Translations under genes and position numbers: made by a program
Assembly (NCBI RefSeq): GCF_040372165.1
Contig: NZ_BAABWG010000002.1
Location: 773,750 to 837,749, forward strand
Source of the DNA: Hydrogenophaga sp040372165
GTDB lineage: Bacteria > Pseudomonadota > Gammaproteobacteria > Burkholderiales > Burkholderiaceae_C
Reading direction: 5' to 3'
Length of the DNA: 64,000 bases
Notes under the pieces: model-generated
What the model saw: only the letters and a program-made list of their open reading frames with translations
The model's database searches: none
What the model was told of the DNA's origin: nothing
Part shown: in pieces, positions 43,080 to 50,057 of the stretch
How the letters are laid out: the number at the start of each line of letters is the position of its first letter
How positions within the stretch are numbered: position 1 is the first letter of the stretch

Positions 43080-43143
43080 CGAGTCGGTTTCGCTCCGAGT
43101 GGCTAGGGGGCGAGTTGCGCGGATTCGAAGGTGGCGTTTGCCC

Positions 43144-44499
43144 TCAGGGGTACAGGCCACGCAGGTCGTGGGCGTGGAGGATGCGTTGGCAGGCGATGAT
43201 GAAGGTCGCAGTGCGCAGGCTGACTTTGTGCTCCTCGGCGGTGGTCCAGATGGCGTCGAGTGCCTTTTTCAGGATCTGCACCAGCCGCTGGTTGATTTCA
43301 TCTTCGCTCCAGAAGAAGCTGGAGAAGTCCTGCACCCATTCGAAGTAGGACACCGTGACGCCGCCGGCGTTGGCGATGACGTCGGGCAGGACGAGGATGC
43401 CGCGATCGTTGAGGATGTCGTCGGCCAGCGGTGTGGTGGGACCGTTGGCGCCCTCGATGATCATCTTGGCCTGAATACGTGGTGCGTTGGACGTGGTGAT
43501 CTGCTGCTCAAGCGCTGCAGGGATCATGATGTCGCAGGGGACGTCCCAGAACGCATCTTGCGTCAGCGTTTCGGCCTGGTCGTATCCGGCCACGGAGCCG
43601 GATTTGTCGTGGTGTGCCTTGAGCCTCTGGACGTCGAGGCCCGACTCCTTGTAGACCGTGCCGTGTGCGTCCTGAACGGCCACTACCCGCGCGCCAGCGC
43701 CTTCGAAGAGGTGGGCTGCGACGGCGCCCACATTGCCGAAGCCCTGCACGGCGACGGCCGCTCCCTTGACTTCCAGGCCCATGCGGCTGGCTGCTTCCAT
43801 GCCTACAGTGAACACACCGCGGCCGGTGGCTTCGCGTCGGCCGAGTGAACCACCGATGTCCACGGGCTTGCCCGTGACGACGCCGGTTGCTGTGGCGCCG
43901 ATGTTCTGGGAGTAGGTGTCCATCATCCAGGCCATGATCCGTTCATTGGTGTTGACGTCTGGCGCGGGGATGTCTTTGCTGGGTCCGATGATGACGCCTA
44001 TCTCGCTGGTGTAGCGTCGGGTGACTCTTTGAAGCTCGGCTTGCGACAGCACTTTCGGGTCGACGCGCACGCCGCCTTTGGCCCCTCCGAAAGGCACGTT
44101 CACGGCGGCATTCTTGATGGACATCCAGGCGGCAAGCGCCATGACTTCCGAGAGGGTAACTTCAGGGTGAAACCGGACCCCGCCTTTCCCAGGCCCCCGT
44201 GTGGTGTTGTGCTGTACCCGGTAGCCTTCAAAGTGGGCGTGCGTGCCGTCGTCGAGCTGGATGGGTACGTCGACAATCATGGTGCGCTTGGGACGCTTGA
44301 GCGTCTCGACCCAGCGCGACATGCTGCCCAGATAGGGGGTGACGCGGTCGACCTGTTGCAGGTAGATGCCCCAGGGGCCAAGGTGATCTGCTGCGAGGTA
44401 GGACGGAAGCGACGGGTTCAGCGAGGCTGCGGGAATGGGGGCGATCTGGGGGTTTTTCATGGTGAGGAAAGCATAGTGGGGCGCAATGGCCTCGTCCAT
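43144..44499 (-). CDS. gdhA: Glu/Leu/Phe/Val dehydrogenase (probable glutamate dehydrogenase)
   Basis: 451 residues. The catalytic segment NVPFGGAKGGVRVDP with its lysine, the substrate-binding GPGKGGVRFHPEV and the dinucleotide-binding VAVQGFGNVGAVAA are intact. This type interconverts glutamate and 2-oxoglutarate with ammonia. A second in-frame ATG at codon 14 (44460) could be the true start, and neither has a strong ribosome site. A 21-bp palindrome lies just upstream (44517-44537). Confidence 0.88.
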   Translation of the reverse strand: MDEAIAPHYAFLTMKNPQIAPIPAASLNPSLPSYLAADHLGPWGIYLQQVDRVTPYLGSMSRWVETLKRPKRTMIVDVPIQLDDGTHAHFEGYRVQHNTTRGPGKGGVRFHPEVTLSEVMALAAWMSIKNAAVNVPFGGAKGGVRVDPKVLSQAELQRVTRRYTSEIGVIIGPSKDIPAPDVNTNERIMAWMMDTYSQNIGATATGVVTGKPVDIGGSLGRREATGRGVFTVGMEAASRMGLEVKGAAVAVQGFGNVGAVAAHLFEGAGARVVAVQDAHGTVYKESGLDVQRLKAHHDKSGSVAGYDQAETLTQDAFWDVPCDIMIPAALEQQITTSNAPRIQAKMIIEGANGPTTPLADDILNDRGILVLPDVIANAGGVTVSYFEWVQDFSSFFWSEDEINQRLVQILKKALDAIWTTAEEHKVSLRTATFIIACQRILHAHDLRGLYP

Positions 44500-44516
44500 G
44501 GCTGGCTTTGCCTGAT

Positions 44517-44537
44517 GTTATGCAATTTTTTCATAAC
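44517..44537. promoter_or_regulatory. AT-rich inverted repeat upstream of the dehydrogenase
   Basis: GTTATG and CATAAC flank CAATTTTTT, 17 bp before the dehydrogenase ATG. The arms resemble those of the TTATGC...GCATAA repeat in front of the LysR gene at 19543-19560, with one more spacer base. It could be an operator for the dehydrogenase gene. Confidence 0.4.
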
Positions 44538-44549
44538 AGGCATTCCGCT

Positions 44550-44575
44550 GCCTGAAGCGCTATCCGGATTCAGGC
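44550..44575 (-). terminator. Hairpin at the 3' end of the ABC exporter gene
   Basis: GCCTGAA and TTCAGGC form a 7-bp stem around a 12-nt loop, overlapping the stop codon of the minus-strand ABC exporter. No T tract follows in the gene's direction, so it is at best a weak terminator. It separates the exporter from the dehydrogenase transcribed in the same direction. Confidence 0.4.
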
Positions 44576-46363
44576 ATTGAACTGGAGGGCGGCGAGGCCG
44601 GCGTAGATGCCCGCGTGGCCCATCAACTCCTCATGAGAACCTTGCTCCGCCAGCCGGCCATGGTCGAGCACCAGGATGCGATCAGCCTTCTGGATCGTGG
44701 CCAGGCGGTGGGCGATGACAAGTGTGGTGCGTCCTTCCATAGCACTGGCCAGAGCCGCCTGCACCATGCGTTCACTCTGTGCATCCAGTGCACTGGTGGC
44801 TTCATCGAGAAGAAGCAGCGGCGGATTCTTGAGCATGGCGCGGGCAATGGCAATGCGCTGGCGCTGGCCGCCTGAGAGGCGGACACCGCGTTCGCCGAGA
44901 AACGTCTGGTAGCCTTCGGGGAGGCGTTGAATGAACTCATCGGCGAAGGCGGCTCGGGCTGCTGCCAGTACCTCGTCGTCAGATGCATCCGGCTTGCCGT
45001 AGCGGATGTTTTCCATGGCGTTGGCAGAAAAGATGACCGGGTCTTGGGGAACAATGCCAACCCTTTCCCGCAGAGCCGCCAGTGCCATCTGGTTGATGGG
45101 GGTGCCGTCCACCAGGATCTGGCCCTCGGCCGGATCGTAGTAGCGCAGGAGCAGGGCGAACACCGTGGTTTTGCCAGCGCCGCTGGGTCCTACCAGTGCA
45201 ATGGTCTGACCTGCCTTCGCTTCGAATGCCAGAGAGGCGATGGCAAGCTCGTCGGGGCGAGAAGGGTAGCGAAAGGACACACCCTGAAACGCCACGGTGC
45301 TGCCCCCCTGCGGCTTGGGGACTTGAATCGGGCTGGTGGGTGATTGAACTGGGGACTCGGTGGCCAGCAGCTCCATCAGGCGCTCGCTGGCGCCAGCGGC
45401 GCGAAGCAGGTCGCCGTAGACCTCTCCCAGAATGGCGACGGCGCTGGCAAAAATGCCCACCAGCAGAACGGCCTGACCCAGTTCGCCAGCGGAGATGTCA
45501 CCTGCCAGAACCGACTGCGTGCCCTGGAACAGGCCGAAGAGGATCAGTGCTGCGTTGGCAATGATGATGAAGGCCACCAGGCCAGCGCGGGCGCGCGAGC
45601 GGCGCATGGCGGTCTTGAAGGCACCTTCGGTGGCGGTGGCGAAGCGAGCCGACTCTCGGGTTTCGGCGGTGTAGCTCTGCACCACGGGAATGGCGTTGAG
45701 GATTTCTGCAGCAACGGCACTGGCGTCAGCCACCCTGTCCTGGCTGGCGCGGGAGAGGCGCCGTACTCTGCGCCCGAACCACATGGCCGGCAGTACCACC
45801 AGCACGATCACCAGCAGAACCTGAAACATGACGGCCGGGTGTGCCCACACCAGCATCGCCAGCGCACCGAGTCCGGTCACCGAGCTGCGCAAACCCATGG
45901 AGAACGATGAGCCGACAACGGTCTGGACCAGCGTGGTATCGGTGGTCAGGCGTGAGATGACCTCGCCGGTCTGGGTGGTTTCGAAGAACGCAGGGCTTTG
46001 GCGCAGCACGTGTGCATAGACCGCATTGCGAACGTCAGCCGTGACCCGCTCGCCCAGCCAGCTCATCAGGTAAAAGCGCGTGGCGGACGCCAGGCCGAGC
46101 ACCACGGCCACCCCAAACAAGGTCAGAAAATGGCCACGCAGTGCGAGCGCCTTTGCACCGGCATCTGCTTGTCCGAGGCCGCCATCGACCAGGTGGCGCA
46201 AGGCCACCGGGAACAGCAAGGTGGCACCCGCTGCAATGACGAGAAACGCTAACGCCAGGATCACCTGCAAGCGGTACGGGCGGACGTAGGGCCACAGGCC
46301 GGTGAGCGCCTTGGGGGCGGTGCCTTTGGGACGCTCGGCTGCAGAGGTTTCGGGAAGGGCCAT
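44570..46363 (-). CDS. MsbA-like ABC exporter, fused permease and ATPase
   Basis: 597 residues with one six-helix membrane domain (about 20-320) and one ATPase domain (about 355-597). Walker A is GPSGAGKTT, the signature is LSGGQ, Walker B is LLLLDEATS and the switch is AHRLAT. It belongs to the lipid/multidrug exporter family and would work as a homodimer in the inner membrane. The cargo is not evident; the MsbA assignment is by family only. Confidence 0.88.
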   Translation of the reverse strand: MALPETSAAERPKGTAPKALTGLWPYVRPYRLQVILALAFLVIAAGATLLFPVALRHLVDGGLGQADAGAKALALRGHFLTLFGVAVVLGLASATRFYLMSWLGERVTADVRNAVYAHVLRQSPAFFETTQTGEVISRLTTDTTLVQTVVGSSFSMGLRSSVTGLGALAMLVWAHPAVMFQVLLVIVLVVLPAMWFGRRVRRLSRASQDRVADASAVAAEILNAIPVVQSYTAETRESARFATATEGAFKTAMRRSRARAGLVAFIIIANAALILFGLFQGTQSVLAGDISAGELGQAVLLVGIFASAVAILGEVYGDLLRAAGASERLMELLATESPVQSPTSPIQVPKPQGGSTVAFQGVSFRYPSRPDELAIASLAFEAKAGQTIALVGPSGAGKTTVFALLLRYYDPAEGQILVDGTPINQMALAALRERVGIVPQDPVIFSANAMENIRYGKPDASDDEVLAAARAAFADEFIQRLPEGYQTFLGERGVRLSGGQRQRIAIARAMLKNPPLLLLDEATSALDAQSERMVQAALASAMEGRTTLVIAHRLATIQKADRILVLDHGRLAEQGSHEELMGHAGIYAGLAALQFNA

Positions 46364-46553
46364 GGATGGGGAGCTGAAATGGCTGAAAAGCGACAGTTGC
46401 TATCCACCACTGTACCGGTTGTCCCACGATCTGGCCTCCGACGCCATCAGACGAGCCATGAAGGTGTAGTCAAATGTTAGTATCCTGCACTCATCGCTGG
46501 GCTACAGCGGGTTTGAAACCAATGCCTGTCAGGGGCGGGAGGAACAGCTGGTC

Positions 46554-47762
46554 ATGGCCGAATCCAATGACTTCGCACCCACGGAGATTCACGACAACAG
46601 CAGTGCGACCACCGTACCGCTGCAACCGAAGCGACTGGACATCAAGTTCACCGGTTCGGGAAGCGAGTATTTCCGGATCTGGATCGTCAATCTGCTGCTG
46701 ACACTGATCACCCTGACGCTGTACATCCCGTTCGCGCGGGCGCGGCGCATGACCTACTTCCAGGCCAACACGCTCATCGACGGCGATTCGCTCGGATTTC
46801 ATGCCAATCCCTGGCGCATGTTCTGGGGCTATCTGATTGTGCTGGTGCTGGGTGTGACGTACTCGGTCGTCAGCAACTTCTATCCGGAGTTCAACCTGGC
46901 TGCCATTGCAGTGTTTGCCATCGTCTGGCCGGCGCTGTGGCGCGCTTCGCTGCGTTTTCGCTTGCGCAACACCAGCTGGCGAGGGGTTCGCCTGGCGTTC
47001 CTCGGAGACGTCAAGAGTGCCTATATCGCCATGCTGCCGTTTTTCGTTCCCGCTCTTGTGATTGTGCTGGTCATGCCGACCAATCCGGAGACAGCCGATC
47101 CGAAGAAGGTGATGCAAGGCATGGGCATTTTCGGGCTGGTCATGATTGCCTTCGTTTTCATGCTGCCCTGGATCATGACGCGGCTCAAGCGTTATCAGCA
47201 TGGTGGCTACAGCTTTGCGCAGGAGCGAACCGAACTGACCGCAACGACGGGCAGCTTCTACTTGCTGTGGGGCAAGCTGTTCTTGCTTTCGATGGGTGTG
47301 TCCATCGTGGTCGCCATCATTGCGGCCGTCATCATGCTGGCGGTGGGCGTCTTGGGGGTGGCTTCCGGCGGCATCGAAGACTCGATGGGGGCGGCCATGG
47401 GCGCCATCATTGGCCTGGTGTCATTGGTGTACATCGTCATTCCGTTGATCACTGGCACCTACTTTCAGTCACGCATGCAGAACCTGTTGTGGAACAACAC
47501 GCGCAGCCCGAGGCTGACGTTTCTCAGCGATCTGGAATTCAAGCCGCTGTTCAAGGTCACACTCAAGAACTGGCTGCTCACCGCCATCACGCTGGGCCTG
47601 TACTGGCCATGGGCGCGCGTGAACCTGACCAAGGTCAAGCTCGAGGCCATGGCCATCGAGGTGGAAGGCAACGTGGACCAGTGGGTGGCACGGGCTCAGT
47701 CCGAGGCAGGTCCTGTGGGGGATGCCGCTGGAGATTTCTTCGACATCGACATCGGCTTCTGA
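46554..47762 (+). CDS. YjgN/DUF898 family membrane protein
   Basis: 402 residues. The protein begins with a short soluble segment and then has about six to eight hydrophobic helices. The repeated family motif, N-x-LLTxITLTLYxPFARAR near residues 46-65 and NWLLTAITLGLYWPWARVN near 340-358, marks DUF898/YjgN, of unknown function. It is immediately followed by an M48-type protease gene (22-bp gap), suggesting they work together at the inner membrane. Confidence 0.85.
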   Translation: MAESNDFAPTEIHDNSSATTVPLQPKRLDIKFTGSGSEYFRIWIVNLLLTLITLTLYIPFARARRMTYFQANTLIDGDSLGFHANPWRMFWGYLIVLVLGVTYSVVSNFYPEFNLAAIAVFAIVWPALWRASLRFRLRNTSWRGVRLAFLGDVKSAYIAMLPFFVPALVIVLVMPTNPETADPKKVMQGMGIFGLVMIAFVFMLPWIMTRLKRYQHGGYSFAQERTELTATTGSFYLLWGKLFLLSMGVSIVVAIIAAVIMLAVGVLGVASGGIEDSMGAAMGAIIGLVSLVYIVIPLITGTYFQSRMQNLLWNNTRSPRLTFLSDLEFKPLFKVTLKNWLLTAITLGLYWPWARVNLTKVKLEAMAIEVEGNVDQWVARAQSEAGPVGDAAGDFFDIDIGF

Positions 47763-47784
47763 GTCACTGCCGGACCAAGCCACA

Positions 47785-48891
47785 ATGGAAGGCGCCTTTT
47801 CCACGCTCACCAGCGTCTGGTACGACGGCCAGACACCGAAGCCGCGCACGGTCTGGTTGCGGCTGGAAGAGGGGGAGCTTCGCTTTCGCAGCGAAGACGG
47901 GCAATCGCGCGCCTATCCGGTTCGCCAGGTGCGCTGGCCTGAACGCACTCGCCATGGTCAGCGGCAGGTGTACCTGCCCGACGGCGGGATGATCGTGCAC
48001 GCAGACGGCCCGGAATGGGACATGTGGCGCGAGTCGCACGGGCATGAGGACAGTGCGGTCGTCCAGATGATGCAATCCTGGCGGGGTGCCTTCATGTCGG
48101 CGGCAGGCACCGTGGCTTTTCTGGTGGGGGCGTGGCTGTGGGGCGTACCGATCGCGGCATCCGTCATGGCGGACATGGTGCCAGCCGCGGTGGAAGAGTC
48201 CATTGGCGACTACAGCATGAAGCAGCTGGACAAAATGTTCCTCGACGACAGCGAGCTTCCCGAGGCGCAACAGACCGCCTTGCGGCAACGCTTTGAAGCG
48301 GTTGTTCAGGAAGCTTACCGCCACCGGGACGCTCCCCCCGAATGGCAGCTGTCTTTTCACAAGGCCAAACTGCTGGGGCCGAATGCGTTTGCATTGCCCG
48401 GTGGCCACATGGTGGTGACAGATGAGCTGGTCAGGCTGCTTGAGGATGAGCCCGATGCCATTGTGGGCGTGCTGGCGCATGAGCTGGGCCATGTCGAACA
48501 CAAGCACGGACTGAACATGCTGTTCCGATCGAGCATGCTCAGTGCGCTGGCAGGCTTGGTTCTGGGTGATGCCAGCACCTTCCTGACCACCATACCGTTG
48601 ACCCTGACCACGCAGGGCTACTCGCGTGATGTCGAGCGGGAAGCGGACGCGCATTCGGCGCAGATGTTGCACGACGCGGGCATTTCGCCGGCAGTCATGG
48701 CCTTGTTTTTCGAGCGCATGGGCTCATCGGGGCGTGGACGCAAGGCCGACGAGCATTCCGGGCATGAAGAAGATGGTGGTCATGATGATGAGGGCGGCGA
48801 TGGCCTGGGCATTGCGATTTCCTCACACCCTGGCGATCAGGAACGGATAAGGTATTTCCGTACCTGGCGCCCGGACGCGGTTCAGGAGTAG
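47785..48891 (+). CDS. M48 family metalloprotease with membrane anchor
   Basis: 368 residues. A soluble N-terminal region is followed by one helix (about 104-128) and then a catalytic domain with HELGH (His232, Glu233, His236) and the third zinc ligand in SRDVEREAD (about Glu284). The C-terminal tail is rich in His, Asp and Glu (HSGHEEDGGHDDEGGDG). Family members degrade misfolded membrane or periplasmic proteins. I chose ATG 47785; an earlier in-frame ATG lies inside the YjgN gene. Confidence 0.85.
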   Translation: MEGAFSTLTSVWYDGQTPKPRTVWLRLEEGELRFRSEDGQSRAYPVRQVRWPERTRHGQRQVYLPDGGMIVHADGPEWDMWRESHGHEDSAVVQMMQSWRGAFMSAAGTVAFLVGAWLWGVPIAASVMADMVPAAVEESIGDYSMKQLDKMFLDDSELPEAQQTALRQRFEAVVQEAYRHRDAPPEWQLSFHKAKLLGPNAFALPGGHMVVTDELVRLLEDEPDAIVGVLAHELGHVEHKHGLNMLFRSSMLSALAGLVLGDASTFLTTIPLTLTTQGYSRDVEREADAHSAQMLHDAGISPAVMALFFERMGSSGRGRKADEHSGHEEDGGHDDEGGDGLGIAISSHPGDQERIRYFRTWRPDAVQE

Positions 48892-48932
48892 CGCTTGGCT
48901 TCGTCGTTCTCAGCCCGGTTCAACAGCCCGGC

Positions 48933-50057
48933 TCAGAGACGCACGCGCCCGGCGTAGCCGGTCATCTCCAGATACCCCATACCGAGCGGTTCCCCTGCGC
49001 CGGACGAATCGTACAAGGCGGATAGCCCTTCCCAATACACCGTGCCCGTGCTCTGACGGCTGTCGAGCTCCTGGTCGTTGACCAGTGCTTTCACGACGAA
49101 TGTGCCGGCAGGTGTGTCCACTCGCCATCGAACAGGATAGCTCGCTTGTGTCCGGTCGCTTCGCCAGTGGCTCAGTGGCGTCCAGTTGACCTCGGTGGCG
49201 GCAAAGCTCGTTGCGGTGGATGAGCCATTTGCTCGCCATGAGCCTCCCGCCCAAACGGTGCTCCCGTCTGTGCGGCGCAGGCGGAATGCAGTGAGGGCCG
49301 CGCCGTTGTGCAGGTTGATGCCGATCCAGTCCCAGCCCACTGCCTCGGTGGGCAGCAGTGAAGCGCTCCATTCGTGATCAAGCCAGGCTTTGCCTTGCTC
49401 GATGTCCATCTCTTCGCCATTGGACCGAAGTTGGCCCTGAACGTTCAGTTGCGGGTGGGTGACGTAGTAGCTGGCGTTCTCATCTGAGGGCCCTTTTCGC
49501 GAAAAGCCTTCTGTGCCCTGAAGCAGGAGGGCTTGTGTGGGCATGCACCGGAGCCTGAGAGCGAAGTCCCGGGTGCTGATGTGCGCAGTGCAGGTGCCGT
49601 CCGTTTCCCGTCGCAGAAAGGCGTCCGCACCAATGTGAACCGCCATGTCCTCGGTAGACGCTTGGGCGTACCTGGGCGCTTCTGGCGGGCGGGTTGTGAT
49701 GCCGTTCCAGCGGGCGATGCGCTGGTCGTGCCATTGGCGGCTGGCAGCGACGTCGGTCAGGGCGGCGTGAGAAAAGAGCAACTGGCGCGGAGCGAGCCGT
49801 CCATTCGATGCTGTGCTGAGAGGGACGCGGCTCCGAAAGAAGGTCAACTGAAAGCCGAAGAGCTGGCCGCGCCCGGTCTTTGCATGGCCGGTGAGGTACC
49901 ACCACTCCGTTTGCGCGTCGTTGTGGCTGCCGTGGTCGCGAGGGAACTGCAAGGCCCTGCGGGCCATTGGTGAGGCGAATGCCGGCAGGCCGTTCGAGCC
50001 AGCGATCCAGGCGGCGCCTGCCCAGGCCAGCCATTGCCGACGACTTGAAAAATGCAT
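48933..50057 (-). CDS. Secreted AttH/CrtC-like lipocalin-fold protein
   Basis: 374 residues. A Tat-like signal (SSRRQWLAWAG, cut near AFASPM) precedes a beta-rich domain with the family motifs HNDAQTEWWYLTGH, LSTASNGRLAPRQLLFSHAALTD in two parts, and AVGWDWIGINLHNG. It is related to the AttH protein of Agrobacterium and to CrtC carotenoid hydratase; no enzyme activity can be assigned. The ATG shares one base with the stop of the FtsX-type permease upstream, so they are co-translated. Confidence 0.82.
   Translation of the reverse strand: MHFSSRRQWLAWAGAAWIAGSNGLPAFASPMARRALQFPRDHGSHNDAQTEWWYLTGHAKTGRGQLFGFQLTFFRSRVPLSTASNGRLAPRQLLFSHAALTDVAASRQWHDQRIARWNGITTRPPEAPRYAQASTEDMAVHIGADAFLRRETDGTCTAHISTRDFALRLRCMPTQALLLQGTEGFSRKGPSDENASYYVTHPQLNVQGQLRSNGEEMDIEQGKAWLDHEWSASLLPTEAVGWDWIGINLHNGAALTAFRLRRTDGSTVWAGGSWRANGSSTATSFAATEVNWTPLSHWRSDRTQASYPVRWRVDTPAGTFVVKALVNDQELDSRQSTGTVYWEGLSALYDSSGAGEPLGMGYLEMTGYAGRVRL

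Larger units (their letters stand above)
42789..43143. other. Non-coding convergent spacer with GC-rich repeats
   Basis: This 355-bp stretch between DUF1178 (+) and the dehydrogenase (-) contains no credible gene. It holds two copies of a 42-43 bp repeat (listed separately). It also has two copies of a 25-bp unit, TAGCCCCC-A/G-CGCTCCGCCGTTTCAC, at 42814-42838 and 42917-42941, with a partial third near 42793. The CCCCCGAGGGGG cores can form small hairpins readable from either strand, so they may act as bidirectional transcription ends. Confidence 0.75.

Noticed and set aside
42955..43848. A + strand frame of 297 codons spanning the repeat region and the dehydrogenase
   Set aside because: Two thirds of it is antisense to the conserved dehydrogenase gene and the rest is repeat sequence.
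48890..48940. Repeated CAGCCCGG in the spacer after the M48 protease as a terminator
   Set aside because: The two copies are in direct, not inverted, orientation and cannot form a hairpin with each other.
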